A DNA stretch of 54,925 nt from Methanosarcinaceae archaeon (GCA_030611265.1 JAUWQD010000014.1:1-54925); one strand, 5' to 3'. Shown: positions 7,983-17,334, counted from the first letter of the stretch. Notes: a model not told the origin generated them from the letters alone. Program-made: numbers and translations.

Positions 7983-8043
7983 AGTATATAATTTGTAGAA
8001 TTATATAGTGCGAGTTAATGCGAACGAAGTGAGCATTTTCTCG
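7983..8043 (-). repeat. 61-bp hairpin/AT-dyad element, copy B
   Basis: Reading on the plus strand, the AT dyad comes first (AGTATATAATTTGTAG...), then CGAG-TT-AATGC, the loop GAACGAAGTGA, and GCATT-TT-CTCG. Relative to copies A and E, the inner stem has changed from AAATC/GATTT to AATGC/GCATT while staying fully paired. It lies just after the metalloprotease stop codon, inverted relative to copy A. Confidence 0.85.
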
Positions 8044-8185
8044 TAATCGGGAGCAATAACAACAAAAGCACCCCATAACTATATATACTAAATATATTCA
8101 TAAGTATAATTACACAGATGTGCCGGTAATGAGGATGGCTGGTGCAAATAAAATGTGCAATGCTACTAAATTCGGAGGGACAATA

Positions 8186-8314
8186 GTGACAATTACAGAG
8201 ACACAAAAAACGGCGACAAAAGAAAAACGAACGAATCATAACACAAAGACCGACCCATTGAAAGAAGGTTTCCAGACTTCATGCGGTCAGGCGTACATAC
8301 GTTTTGATAAATAG
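8186..8314 (+). CDS. Possible 42-residue small protein
   Basis: A GTG at 8186 is preceded by CGGAGGGACAATA, a strong Shine-Dalgarno seven bases away. It opens a 42-codon frame: MTITETQKTATKEKRTNHN, then KTDPLKEGFQTSCGQAY, then IRFDK. The first half is polar and probably disordered; the second half has a single cysteine. I recognise no family. The same frame extends upstream to an ATG at 8129, but without comparable ribosome-binding support. It lies alone between the metalloprotease and the convergent cofE gene. It could be a real small protein or an untranslated remnant. Confidence 0.4.
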   Translation: MTITETQKTATKEKRTNHNTKTDPLKEGFQTSCGQAYIRFDK

Positions 8315-8394
8315 CAAGTTTAAATTTTAACTTAAACTTTTTTATTGTTTTGTCAAAAATACATGGAATGTTGGATGAGCATAAATTGCCAGTC

Positions 8395-9171
8395 TCACTT
8401 TCTTTTTATGTTACTATAATACATACACTCATCACTTGAAAACAGCGGCATCTCGACCGCATCTTCTATCACTTCAACAGGCGCACCCCGAACAAGCACA
8501 CACGGCACTCCTTCTCCTGCTTCCCCCATCAATACCTGCGATGCTGAAACAAGATTATCCGCAACCGCCTTTTGTGTGACATGCAACGTCTTGCCGAAAA
8601 GGTCACATGACCCTCTCGCATCTTCAACCGGTACAATTCCCGACGTTCCAAGCGCGATCCCAACACAGCCGAGCCGCAGTGGCTGTGTTCGGCTGTCCCC
8701 GATAATCACCCCAACGCGGCAGGAATATCGTTTTTCAATACCAGCGCGTATGAGTGCTGCACTTTTTTGCGCATCCTCTGGAAGCAATACCACGCACCCT
8801 TCAGGTGCATTGGAACCATCGATCCCCGCATTAGGGGACAGGGTGCCGTTAGTGATAGTAAGTGCCGCGCCCGGAACGCCTCCGAAGACCTCGTCACATT
8901 CTTGCAGGATGAGTTCCATCTCCCGTGCATCAAGTTCGTACTTTTGTGCAAGTTCCTTTGCTTTTGCGGTTGGTGCAACGTCACAAAGTTGAACAACCCT
9001 TTTTTCCGCTGTAGCCACGGCAGATTCTGCAAGGACAAGTATGTCACCATCTTGCGGCATACATTCCCCATTCTCAAACGCATCCGAGAGGATTTCCACT
9101 ATGTCGTCACCAGCTTTTATGAGTGCAGTCCGTATTCCGAACATCTGCATAGAAGGAGACCCAGAATCCAT
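8395..9171 (-). CDS. cofE: Coenzyme F420-0:L-glutamate ligase
   Basis: The product is about 258 residues and matches CofE/FbiB-N: MFGIRTALIKAGDDI at the start, GDILVLAESAVATAEKR, then GIDGSNAPEGCVVLLP, then GVIIGDSRTQPLRLGCVGIALG and a C-terminal GVPCVLVRG. CofE adds glutamates to F420-0 using GTP, giving the poly-glutamylated hydride carrier of methanogenesis. It follows thiC in an operon. Candidate starts are ATG 9183 (overlapping the thiC stop by 11 bases), ATG 9171 (GGCGGT just upstream, chosen) and ATG 9150. Confidence 0.92.
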   Translation of the reverse strand: MDSGSPSMQMFGIRTALIKAGDDIVEILSDAFENGECMPQDGDILVLAESAVATAEKRVVQLCDVAPTAKAKELAQKYELDAREMELILQECDEVFGGVPGAALTITNGTLSPNAGIDGSNAPEGCVVLLPEDAQKSAALIRAGIEKRYSCRVGVIIGDSRTQPLRLGCVGIALGTSGIVPVEDARGSCDLFGKTLHVTQKAVADNLVSASQVLMGEAGEGVPCVLVRGAPVEVIEDAVEMPLFSSDECMYYSNIKRK

Positions 9172-9172
9172 A

Positions 9173-10420
9173 TCAACCGCCATTTGAGAGATAATCGCCC
9201 ATGATCTTGATGGCGCAGTATTCACCGCACATTGAGCATGGTCCTTCCACCGGGCACATATTCTTTGGTTTATCGGGATCTATCGCAAGTTCGACCTGAC
9301 CGTCCCAGTCAAACTTCGCACGCCTTTTCGCAAGCATCAGATCCCTGTCACTCAAGCCGTATTTGATGGAATCACCAATATGTGCCGCGACCTTGAATGC
9401 AATAAGTCCCTCTCTCACCTGTTCAGGTGAAGGAAGTGCCAGATGTTCCGATGGTGTGATATAGCACATATAATCCGCACCGGCACTGATTGCCATACTC
9501 GCACCCACCGCACCTGCGATATGGTCATAACCAAGCGCAATATCGGTAGGCAGAGGGCCTGCAACAAACAGCGGGAAATCGGACTTTGATTTGTAGAACT
9601 GTACGGATTCGGGAATATTGTTTGCCTGCACATGTCCGCCCATGCCTTCTATGATGACCTGCACCCCCTGTTCATTTGCATCCTTTGCAAGACGAACATT
9701 GGTATCGATCTCCATCTTCTGTGCACCATCGCAAAGATCATGAATACAACCGCTCCGCATGGTATTTCCAAGTGACAGCACAACATCGTTTTTCTTTAGT
9801 ATCCCGAGCACCTCGTCAAAATTTTCGACAAAAGGATTTTCGCATCCGTTCGACAACATATAGACACTCGTGAAAGAACCGCCCTTTGACACCATACCCA
9901 TCACACGCCCAGTGCCCCTTAATTTTTCAAGCATGCTCTTCTCCACACAATGGAGAACAACTGAACTTACTCCCTCGTTCACATGCTCTTTGAGATTTGA
10001 AAGTATATCATCCTCACTTACATCCTTCATGCCGTGCTCAACAATTGACTGGTAAATAGGAACTGTTGTGATTGGAAGTGTAGTGTTCTCAAATACCATC
10101 CTACGAATCTCGGAGATGTCCCCTCCCATCGAAAGATCGGTTATGGTATCTGCCCCGTATTTATCTGCGATCTTCACTTTTTCTATCTCAGCAAGGGGAT
10201 CGATCGATGCTGATGACGTGCCAAGATTGACATTGATCTTTGTGCTCACACCCTTTCCAATGGCAACAGGACGGCATCCATTCCGCACCATTATGACAAG
10301 ACTGCCGTTTGCGACATTCGACAGGACTGTATCTTCGTATATTCCTTCAGTCTTTACGACCTGTTCCATTTCAGAAGTGAGAGTTCCGTTTTTTGCGTGA
10401 TTGACTTGTGTAAATTTCAT
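9173..10420 (-). CDS. thiC: Phosphomethylpyrimidine synthase ThiC
   Basis: This 415-residue protein of the short ThiC class has GADTITDLSMGGD (about 88-100), LPITTVPIYQ, EGMGGHVQANNIPE (about 260-272), the AGPLPTDIALGYDHIAGAVG block and a C-terminal iron-sulfur motif CSMCGEYC. ThiC is a radical-SAM enzyme that converts aminoimidazole ribotide to HMP phosphate for thiamine. The cysteine motif reads CxxCxxxC, one residue shorter than the CxxCxxxxC of well-studied bacterial ThiC; I cannot tell whether that is normal for this archaeal group. Methanogens often carry two ThiC paralogues, so a lower-ligand or cobamide role cannot be excluded. No TPP riboswitch is evident upstream. Confidence 0.9.
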   Translation of the reverse strand: MKFTQVNHAKNGTLTSEMEQVVKTEGIYEDTVLSNVANGSLVIMVRNGCRPVAIGKGVSTKINVNLGTSSASIDPLAEIEKVKIADKYGADTITDLSMGGDISEIRRMVFENTTLPITTVPIYQSIVEHGMKDVSEDDILSNLKEHVNEGVSSVVLHCVEKSMLEKLRGTGRVMGMVSKGGSFTSVYMLSNGCENPFVENFDEVLGILKKNDVVLSLGNTMRSGCIHDLCDGAQKMEIDTNVRLAKDANEQGVQVIIEGMGGHVQANNIPESVQFYKSKSDFPLFVAGPLPTDIALGYDHIAGAVGASMAISAGADYMCYITPSEHLALPSPEQVREGLIAFKVAAHIGDSIKYGLSDRDLMLAKRRAKFDWDGQVELAIDPDKPKNMCPVEGPCSMCGEYCAIKIMGDYLSNGG

Positions 10421-10666
10421 TGATTATTCACTCTATCTGTTTTTAGTTTAGGGATTTCTGAAATAGCACTTATTTTGCAATATTAGATTATGTGTTTTCT
10501 ACCTTAAAAATCAACCTCTTACCTACCACAGTACTTCAGATTACACATAGTTTCGAGTGTGTATAATTTTACACAGTCACAAAATACGCGAAAATCTCCA
10601 TTTTACGACCAAAAGAACCCAACCGTCTATACACTCATCCCGAAACAAACTTTTTCTTTTTTTCAT

Positions 10667-10728
10667 AGTATATAATATGTAGAATTATATAGTTCGGGTT
10701 AATCCGACCGACAGGGAGATTTTTCGAG
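10667..10728 (-). repeat. 61-bp hairpin/AT-dyad element, copy C
   Basis: The AT dyad AGTATATAATATGTAG...ATATAGT is followed by CGGGTTAATCCGACCGACAG and GGAGATTTTTCGAG. The inner stem is reduced to AATC/GATT with a 12- to 13-base loop, and the outer CGAG/CTCG stem is not kept. It is adjacent to copy D in the same orientation. Confidence 0.8.
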
Positions 10729-10729
10729 T

Positions 10730-10786
10730 AGTATATATTTTATAAATATATGGTGCGCGTTAATGCGAACGAAATAAGCATTTCCA
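10730..10786 (-). repeat. 61-bp hairpin/AT-dyad element, copy D (degenerate)
   Basis: The dyad is AGTATATATTTTATAAATAT, followed by CGCG-TT-AATGC, the loop GAACGAAATAA, and GCATT. The inner stem matches that of copy B (AATGC/GCATT), while the outer stem has decayed. It ends about 57 bases after it starts and directly follows copy C. Confidence 0.75.
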
Positions 10787-11016
10787 GATTCGCACAGTGA
10801 ACAATATCAATTCATTCTGAATAACTGCGTGAACACTCTAACAGATTGTATAGTATGCCCACAATCACACAAAAACCTATTATACGTTAGACTTGTTCAT
10901 TATATGCAGGCAATATTTGCCGCATTTATAAAAAAATATGAGTGCATGGATTGTTACTATAATTCTTATTATCAGTGCTTTAGCCGGCATACCATGTGCT
11001 TATGAGAGAGGAAATT

Positions 11017-12528
11017 ATGAGAGTAAGCAATATACTGATAATTAGTACAATGGTATTAATTGTATTTTCAGGCATGGCATCAGCAGCGATGGACCATAGT
11101 TTTATAGAAGGCCCATTCGAAACTGGACCACAGGTGACGGTAAAATGTATCACTTGTCATCCCGATGCAGCAAATGAGATGCTGGATTCAGCTCACTGGA
11201 ACTGGGTAGGTCCGACACCTGATGTAGTGGGCCACGAAACTGAAACAACCATTGGAAAAGCAAATGTCATTAACAATTATTGTATCGCAGTGCCATCAAA
11301 TGAACCAAGATGTACTTCATGCCATGCAGGATATGGCTGGAAAGACAGCACTTTTGATTTCACAGATAAGACAAATATAGATTGTCTGGTCTGCCACGAT
11401 GGCACAGGAACCTACAAGAAAATACCAACCGGTGCAGGAGCAGTTGATGCCGGAGTAGACCTTGAAGCAGTTGCACAGAGTGTGGGACTACCAGATCGCG
11501 ATAATTGTGGGGGCTGTCACTTTAACGGCGGCGGTGGCGACAATGTAAAGCACGGTGACATGTCTTCGGCATTGAGCACTCCTTCAGAAGATCTTGATGT
11601 GCACATGAGTGGTGCTGATGGCTTATTGTGTCAGGATTGTCACACAACTACTGACCATAAGATCGCAGGATTTAGTACTGCAGTCCCTGTAACCGAAGGT
11701 AGGGTTGACTGTACGGATTGCCATGATGCTGCTCCGCATACCGGACCATTCAAGGAAACACTGGATACACATGCCAATGCAGTAGCATGCCAGACTTGTC
11801 ATATCCCGAAGGTTGCACAGGCTGTACCAACAAAGTTGAACTGGGATTGGTCAACAGCGGGACAGGACATTGACCCATTACCAGTAGATGAGTATGGCAA
11901 AGCAACATACAACAAACTGAAAGGTGACTTTGTATGGGGAATGGATGTAGTACCATCATATGCATGGTACAATGGTAAGATCGAGAGGTACATACTTGGT
12001 GATGAAATAAAATCCGATGAGATGAACAATTTAGTTAAACCGGTCGGAGATATAAGCGATCCGGATTCCAAGATATACCCATTCAAGATACATTCAGCTA
12101 TCCAGATCAGCGATGCAGTAAACAAGTATCTGATTGTACCAAAACTGTTTGGAGAAGGTGGATACTGGAAGACCTTTGATTGGAATGCAGCAGCAGAACT
12201 TGGAATGGAGGCAGTAGATCTGGAATACAGTGGTGAATACGAATGGGTAAACACCGATATGTACATGGCCCTAAATCACCAGGTTGCCCCGAAAGAAGCG
12301 ACTCTGGGTTGCTCTGACTGCCACACAGATGGTGGCAGGATCGACTTTGTTGCACTCGGATACTCAGGCGATCCGGTGAACGCAGGTCCCAGATTTGCAG
12401 CAGAAGAAGAACCTGAAGTTCCTGCTGACATTGTAGAAGAGGAAGCACCTGCAGGTACTCCCGGATTTGAGGTTGCACTTGCTGTTGCAGGATTGCTTGG
12501 CGCAGTTTTGCTTGCAAGACGTGATTAA
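11017..12528 (+). CDS. Secreted octaheme cytochrome c, tetrathionate-reductase (OTR) family, with PGF-CTERM-like anchor
   Basis: The 503-residue product has an N-terminal signal peptide (ILIISTMVLIVFSGMASAA) and eight CxxCH motifs: CITCH, CTSCH, CLVCH, CGGCH, CQDCH, CTDCH, CQTCH and CSDCH. The third, CLVCHDGTGTYKK, resembles the OTR-family site in which a lysine is the distal haem ligand. The tail runs through an acidic, proline-rich spacer to TPGFEVALAVAGLLGAVLLARRD (given here as TPGFEV, a hydrophobic helix, then ARRD), a PGF-CTERM sorting signal for archaeosortase and lipid anchoring. The protein should sit outside the membrane and carry electrons or reduce N/S oxyanions. The substrate is unproven. 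ATG 11017 is chosen because GAGAGG lies six bases upstream; an upstream in-frame ATG at 10996 lacks one. Confidence 0.9.
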   Translation: MRVSNILIISTMVLIVFSGMASAAMDHSFIEGPFETGPQVTVKCITCHPDAANEMLDSAHWNWVGPTPDVVGHETETTIGKANVINNYCIAVPSNEPRCTSCHAGYGWKDSTFDFTDKTNIDCLVCHDGTGTYKKIPTGAGAVDAGVDLEAVAQSVGLPDRDNCGGCHFNGGGGDNVKHGDMSSALSTPSEDLDVHMSGADGLLCQDCHTTTDHKIAGFSTAVPVTEGRVDCTDCHDAAPHTGPFKETLDTHANAVACQTCHIPKVAQAVPTKLNWDWSTAGQDIDPLPVDEYGKATYNKLKGDFVWGMDVVPSYAWYNGKIERYILGDEIKSDEMNNLVKPVGDISDPDSKIYPFKIHSAIQISDAVNKYLIVPKLFGEGGYWKTFDWNAAAELGMEAVDLEYSGEYEWVNTDMYMALNHQVAPKEATLGCSDCHTDGGRIDFVALGYSGDPVNAGPRFAAEEEPEVPADIVEEEAPAGTPGFEVALAVAGLLGAVLLARRD

Positions 12529-12540
12529 ACAAAATCCATG

Positions 12541-12575
12541 ATGTGTGCTTTTGCACACATTCTTTTTTTCTTTTA
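12541..12575 (+). terminator. Intrinsic terminator after the octaheme cytochrome
   Basis: ATGTGTGC-TTTT-GCACACAT is a perfect 8-bp stem with a four-base loop (12541-12560), followed by TCTTTTTTTCTTTT. It begins 12 bases after the cytochrome stop codon. Confidence 0.8.
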
Positions 12576-12712
12576 TTGAATTTTTTCATCGGACTTTGTG
12601 TTAAAAGTCGGATTGTGGTCTAACCTTCTACACATGAGCGTTTTTCCACACAAAAAAGTGAATAGCGAAACTATATATTTTATGACTGATATGATAATAT
12701 TTACTTATTGAA

Positions 12713-12880
12713 ATGTTGAATATTGTTGCTAAATTGCCGAGATCTATTACGGACAAGATTAAAAATAGCAAAGATGAGATGTCATATACAGGCTTTGGAC
12801 TTAGGTCTGGGTACAGTGACTGCATACATGCTCGTTCTTATGCTCCCGTCGGCATTGTCAAAAAACATCTTAAAATCTAA
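12713..12880 (+). CDS. Possible 55-residue small protein
   Basis: ATG 12713 opens a 55-codon frame: MLNIVAKLPRSITDKIKNS, then KDEMSYTGFGLRSGYSDCI, then HARSYAPVGIVKKHLKI. Its base composition is closer to the core genes than to the very AT-rich TPR gene that follows. I see no Shine-Dalgarno site and recognise no family. It may be a genuine small protein or the surviving piece of a larger gene. Confidence 0.3.
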   Translation: MLNIVAKLPRSITDKIKNSKDEMSYTGFGLRSGYSDCIHARSYAPVGIVKKHLKI

Positions 12881-13101
12881 AAATTAGGCGCGAAAAGTAA
12901 AATCAAATATATTTTCCAGCTAGATTATTGGATAGTAAAAATATAATTATATTTATTGTTGTATAAGATGTTAACACTAATTATAATGGAGAAAATAGTC
13001 TGTCTATTTTAGATAACTGGCAAATAATCCCTGATTCAATACAAGATATTAAATCCATTTTTCCAAGAAATTATATATTTATTATAGCGATTATTTTCAT
13101 T

Positions 13102-15222
13102 TTGTATCTATATTATAGAAATGATAAAAAAAATATTGATGAAAAACTTTTCAACTTGAAAAATTACATAAAAATTAATCATAAAAAAATAAAATCCATT
13201 CTCTTAATAATTCTTTTTGGAATTATTCTCATATCTTTAATATATAATCTCAATCTTTTCCCAACCAAACCTCCAGAAGATAAATTAGTAGTTGCAATTT
13301 CACCTTTTTACAGTGTAGATTCTGGAACTATTGGATATGATGATTATATTTCAAAACATTTAAAAGAAAGATTAGAAGCCGAAAATAATCCTGGAATAAA
13401 GATTATAATATTAGATAAACTGCTAGACAATCCTCCAATACGTAATTTGGAAGATGCAAAGTTTCAAGGAAAAAGAAATGGAGCACATTTAGTCGTTTAT
13501 GGGGAAATAAAAAAGAACACATTAGGTATAATAGAAATAAAATATAATATCTTTCCAACATCTAGTTTAGAAGTAATACCTTCAGATATTCAATTTTTAG
13601 AAAATGAAGGAACTGAATATTCAAATAGCTTTATCACTGGAAAATACACATTTTCATTTGGAATAGATGAACCCATTACAATTATTGAATCGTTGAAAGA
13701 AAATGCATCTTCTGTTGTTTGCGGAATCGGTGCGCTTGAAAATTATGAAAAATCGAAATTCACTTTAGCTATTGACTTCTTCAATTCCATCAAAAATTAT
13801 GAAAATAATTCCATAATACTATTTTATATTGCAAACTCTTATGGTTATAATAATGAGTTACAGAAAAGCTTACTATATTTTAACAAAGCCATCGAAACAA
13901 ACCCAAGAAATGTAGATGCATGGAAAAATAAAGGAGCCATTCTCATTAAATTGGAGCGATATGAAGAAGGCTTAGATGCTTCTGATAAAGCCATTGGAAT
14001 AAATCCTCAAGATGCCGGTGCATTGAACAATAAAGGAATAGCTCTCGATAATTTAGGCAGGCACGAAGAAGCTTTAGTCGCTTATGATAAAGCCATTGGA
14101 ATAAATGAGCTTGATGCCGGGACATGGAGCAATAAATGTCTGGCATTCGCTAATTTAGCTATGTACGAAGAAGCAATATATTCTTGTGATAAAGCAACGA
14201 AAATAAATCCAAATTTTGCAGAGGCGTGGTTTAACAAAGGAGTTGCTTTCGATAAATGGGGCAAGTATAATGAATCAATATCAGCTTATGATAAAGCCAT
14301 CGAAATAGATAGACAATTTATAGATCCATGGTTTAATAAAGGTGTCATCCTCGCTAATTTGGGTAAGTATAATGAATCAATATCAGCTTATGATAACGCC
14401 ATTAAAATAAATCCAAAATTTGCAAAGGCATGGAATAACAAAGGGGTGGCTCTATCTAATTGGGGCAAATATAATGAATCAATATCAGCTTACGATAATG
14501 CTATCAAAATAGATCAACAATATGCAAATTCATGGACTAATAAAGGGGTAGACCTCGCTAATTTGGGTAAGTATAATGAATCAATATCAGCTCATGATAA
14601 AGCCATTAAAATAAATCCAAAACTTGCAGAAGCATGGAATAACAAAGGAGTGGCTCTATCTAATTGGGGCAAGTATAATGAATCAATATCAGCTTATGAT
14701 AATGCGATCAAAATAGATCAACAATTTGCAGAGGCATGGAATAACAAAGGGGTGGCTCTATCTAGATGGGGCAAATATAATGAATCAATGTCAGCTTATG
14801 ATAAAGCCATCGAAATCGATCAACAATATGCAAAGCCATGGACGAATAAAGGAGCATTGTTTTATAATTTGGGCAATTACAAAGATGCTTTGGAATCTTC
14901 CAATAAAGCCATTGATTTGAATCTACTAGATGCAGGGGCGTGGAAAATTAAAGTGTCTGCTTTATTTTATCTGGGTAGATACGAAGAAGCTTTAAAAGAT
15001 AATGATAGAGCTATCAATTTAAATTCAAATGATGCAGAGTTGTGGAACTTAAAAGGTTCTACTTTAGGCAGTTTGGGTAGGTATGAAGAAGCTTTAATAG
15101 CTTTCGATAAAGCCATTGAAATAAATCCAAATTTTGCAGAGGCGTGGAGACATAAAGGGTTGGCTCTGGTTAAATTAGGAAGAAATGAAGAAGCAAATGA
15201 AGCATTTGAAAGAGCACGTTAA
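13102..15222 (+). CDS. Membrane-anchored TPR-repeat protein
   Basis: This 706-residue protein has a hydrophobic anchor (ILLIILFGIILISLIYNL), then a domain beginning DKLVVAISPFY with AKFQGKRNGAHLVVYGEI that resembles FlgO/CsgG-type extracytoplasmic domains. About 13 tetratricopeptide repeats of 34 residues follow (about 250-706), each with the pattern AW-NKG--L--LGKY-ESISAYDKAI-I-P. TPRs form protein-binding solenoids, so this is a scaffold of unknown partner. DNA of the central repeats is nearly identical (14260-14840). GC content is low (about a third), which suggests acquired DNA. The TTG start at 13102 is uncertain: the frame stays open upstream to 12968, encodes a second hydrophobic helix and lacks a standard start codon. 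Confidence 0.75.
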   Translation: MYLYYRNDKKNIDEKLFNLKNYIKINHKKIKSILLIILFGIILISLIYNLNLFPTKPPEDKLVVAISPFYSVDSGTIGYDDYISKHLKERLEAENNPGIKIIILDKLLDNPPIRNLEDAKFQGKRNGAHLVVYGEIKKNTLGIIEIKYNIFPTSSLEVIPSDIQFLENEGTEYSNSFITGKYTFSFGIDEPITIIESLKENASSVVCGIGALENYEKSKFTLAIDFFNSIKNYENNSIILFYIANSYGYNNELQKSLLYFNKAIETNPRNVDAWKNKGAILIKLERYEEGLDASDKAIGINPQDAGALNNKGIALDNLGRHEEALVAYDKAIGINELDAGTWSNKCLAFANLAMYEEAIYSCDKATKINPNFAEAWFNKGVAFDKWGKYNESISAYDKAIEIDRQFIDPWFNKGVILANLGKYNESISAYDNAIKINPKFAKAWNNKGVALSNWGKYNESISAYDNAIKIDQQYANSWTNKGVDLANLGKYNESISAHDKAIKINPKLAEAWNNKGVALSNWGKYNESISAYDNAIKIDQQFAEAWNNKGVALSRWGKYNESMSAYDKAIEIDQQYAKPWTNKGALFYNLGNYKDALESSNKAIDLNLLDAGAWKIKVSALFYLGRYEEALKDNDRAINLNSNDAELWNLKGSTLGSLGRYEEALIAFDKAIEINPNFAEAWRHKGLALVKLGRNEEANEAFERAR
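14250..14840 (+). repeat. Near-identical tandem 102-bp TPR-coding units
   Basis: Units of 102 bp (34 codons) share stretches such as GGGCAAGTATAATGAATCAA and TATCAGCTTATGATAA with few mismatches. This points to recent expansion by unequal recombination. The flanking TPR units are much more diverged at the DNA level. Confidence 0.75.
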
Positions 15223-15546
15223 CACCTGAATTTGAAATCTATAATCATGCAAATCGACAGATAAATCAAAATCGTGAGCATCCTCGCGGATGTATTCGAA
15301 CCTCTGGTCCGAAGTCGACGACGAATCATAATTGCACAACTCTGTTTTAAAAATCCATCTTAACACATACATTCCCAACTTCTCACACAAATCCTCACCA
15401 CCGATTACACTTATATAGAAGTGCTTGCATTTAGATTGACCACAGCGTACACGGACTGTACACTATCGAGAAAAATGACAATCACATTTTGGATTAGATT
15501 TTAGATCAATATCATAATTCACTAATTGTAATAAGGAGGTTATAAT
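15223..15546. other. Intergenic region with the thermosome promoter
   Basis: GC content rises sharply after the TPR stop. A minus-strand frame (15175-15390) with a segment like SSTSDQRFEYIREDAHDFDL is open but partly overlaps the TPR gene and has no ribosome-binding site, so I do not call it. ACTTATATAGAAG near 15408 could be the TATA box for the chaperonin gene. GGAGGT at 15537-15542 is its ribosome-binding site. Confidence 0.5.
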
Positions 15547-17184
15547 TTGGCAGGACAAATGGCTGGACAGCCAATCTTTATCATGGCAGAAGGAAGTAAG
15601 AGAACACGCGGCAGGGATGCCCAGAGTAACAATATATTAGCAGCAAAAGCAGTTGCAAGTGCAGTGCGTACAACACTTGGTCCAAAAGGTATGGACAAGA
15701 TGCTCGTAGATTCCATGGGAGACGTTGTGATCACGAACGATGGTGCAACCATTCTTAAAGAGATGGACATTGAACACCCGGCTGCAAAGATGATCGTCGA
15801 GGTTTCAAAGACACAGGATGACGAAGTTGGGGATGGTACCACAACCGCAGCTGTCCTTGCAGGTGAACTTCTAGCAATGGCTGAAGACCTCATTGAGAAG
15901 GGTGTACACCCAACACTCATTGCTGCAGGTTATAGGAATGCTGCAAAAAAATCCGCAGAGATCCTTGATACTATAACGATCAAAATTTCCACAGATGATA
16001 CTGAAGCACTTAAAAATATCGCAGCGACTGCGATCACAGGAAAAGGTGCGGAAGCATATAAGGAAAGCCTGTCCAAACTTGCTGTGGATGCGGTAACGGC
16101 AGTCGCCGAAAAGACCGATTCCGGCATGACTGTTGATGTGGATGACATAAAGATCGAGAAGCAGACCGGCGGAAGCATACAGGATTCAAAAATGGTCAAT
16201 GGTGTCGTGCTCGACAGGGAGAGGGTACATCCAAATATGCCCGAGTCAATGAAAAACGCAAAAATATTGCTCCTTAGCACTCCAATTGAACACAAGAAAA
16301 CCGAGACGAACGCTGAGATCAAGATTACATCACCTGACCAGATGCAGATGTTCGTTGACCAGGAAGAGAAAATGCTCAAGGAATCTGTTGACAAAGTTAT
16401 AAAAAGCGGTGCAACTGCGGTATTCTGCCAAAAAGGTATTGATGACCTTGCACAGCATTACCTTTCAAAAGCCGGTATCTATGCCCTCAGAAGAATAAAG
16501 AAGAGCGACCTGGATCAATTATCCAAAGCAACCGGTGCCAATATCATCCAGAACCTTGATGAGATCACGGACTCTGATCTTGGTGATGCAGGACTTGTGG
16601 AGGAGAATGACGTGGGCGGTCCAAAGATGACATTTGTCACCAAATGCAAGACCCAAAAAGCCATATCAATTATCCTGCGCGGCGGTACAGATCAAGTTGT
16701 TGCAGGACTTCAGCGTGCACTAAACGATGCCCTCCGGGTTGTCGGTGTTGCGCTTGAAGACGAAAAGATCGTTGTTGGTGGCGGTTCACCTGAGATAGAA
16801 CTTGCACTCCGGCTCAGGGAATATGCTGCAACTCTCAAAGGCAGGGAGCAGCTTGCTGTAAGTAAGTTCGCAGAAGCGCTTGAGATCATTCCACAGACAC
16901 TTGCAGAAAACGCAGGACTTGACCCTATTGACAAGTTGGTCGATCTTCGTTCCCAACACGAGCAGGGTAATAAGAACGCAGGACTCAATGTCTATACAGG
17001 TGATGTTATTGATATGTGGGAGAACAATGTTGTAGAACCACTTCGCATTAAGACCCAGGCAATCAATGCAGCTGCAGAAGCAGCCGTTATGATTCTGAGA
17101 ATTGATGATGTAGTATCGGCAAGTCCAGGCGGATCGGGTGGTGCCCCAGGTGAAATGCCTGATCAGGCAGACATGGACTTCTGA
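15547..17184 (+). CDS. ths: Thermosome subunit (group II chaperonin)
   Basis: This 545-residue ATP-dependent chaperonin folds non-native proteins in a double-ring complex. Diagnostic features are [19 protein letters not shown] (about 38-56), [19 protein letters not shown], the ATPase loop [19 protein letters not shown] (about 94-112), a GGGSPE motif (about 415) and a C-terminal Gly/Met tail ending DQADMDF. The start is TTG 15547, preceded by GGAGGT with six bases of spacing. An ATG at 15559 is too far from that site. A terminator follows the gene, so it is probably monocistronic, with stress-dependent expression as in relatives. Confidence 0.95.
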   Translation: MAGQMAGQPIFIMAEGSKRTRGRDAQSNNILAAKAVASAVRTTLGPKGMDKMLVDSMGDVVITNDGATILKEMDIEHPAAKMIVEVSKTQDDEVGDGTTTAAVLAGELLAMAEDLIEKGVHPTLIAAGYRNAAKKSAEILDTITIKISTDDTEALKNIAATAITGKGAEAYKESLSKLAVDAVTAVAEKTDSGMTVDVDDIKIEKQTGGSIQDSKMVNGVVLDRERVHPNMPESMKNAKILLLSTPIEHKKTETNAEIKITSPDQMQMFVDQEEKMLKESVDKVIKSGATAVFCQKGIDDLAQHYLSKAGIYALRRIKKSDLDQLSKATGANIIQNLDEITDSDLGDAGLVEENDVGGPKMTFVTKCKTQKAISIILRGGTDQVVAGLQRALNDALRVVGVALEDEKIVVGGGSPEIELALRLREYAATLKGREQLAVSKFAEALEIIPQTLAENAGLDPIDKLVDLRSQHEQGNKNAGLNVYTGDVIDMWENNVVEPLRIKTQAINAAAEAAVMILRIDDVVSASPGGSGGAPGEMPDQADMDF

Positions 17185-17215
17185 GTTTAGGTTCAGTCGA
17201 ATCAAAACTCTAATT

Positions 17216-17255
17216 TGCCGGATAACATCATCCGGCACTTCTTTTTCTTTCCTTT
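17216..17255 (+). terminator. Intrinsic terminator after the thermosome gene
   Basis: TGCCGGAT-AACATC-ATCCGGCA is a perfect 8-bp stem (17216-17237), followed by the pyrimidine-rich CTTCTTTTTCTTTCC. Confidence 0.8.
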
Positions 17256-17334
17256 CGTTAGAGGATTTGAAATCCTCGTTAATTTTCAAAAACCCTGTAT
17301 ACATGCTGGATGTGGGCAGTAAGATTTAAGAATA

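Larger units (their letters stand above)
10421..11016. other. Intergenic region with two repeat copies and the cytochrome promoter
   Basis: No gene is supported here. The middle holds copies C and D of the 61-bp element, arranged head to tail. The last 100 bases before the cytochrome are AT-rich, with TATA-like stretches, and end in GAGAGGAAATT, the ribosome-binding site for ATG 11017. The divergent arrangement means the thiC and cytochrome promoters both lie inside this block. Confidence 0.6.

Noticed and set aside
10421-10666. Possible TPP riboswitch upstream of thiC
   Set aside because: I could not find the conserved TPP-box motifs, and most archaea outside Thermoplasmata lack it.
13861-15222. 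Regular 102-bp repeats as a possible CRISPR-like array
   Set aside because: They are in-frame TPR-coding units without distinct spacers.
15175-15390. Minus-strand frame with SSTSDQRFEYIREDAHDF
   Set aside because: It overlaps the TPR gene end, has no ribosome-binding site and matches no family I know.
15465-15482. CGAGAAAAAT before the thermosome gene, matching the first bases of the 61-bp element
   Set aside because: Only ten bases match and neither the loop nor the AT dyad follows, so chance is sufficient.
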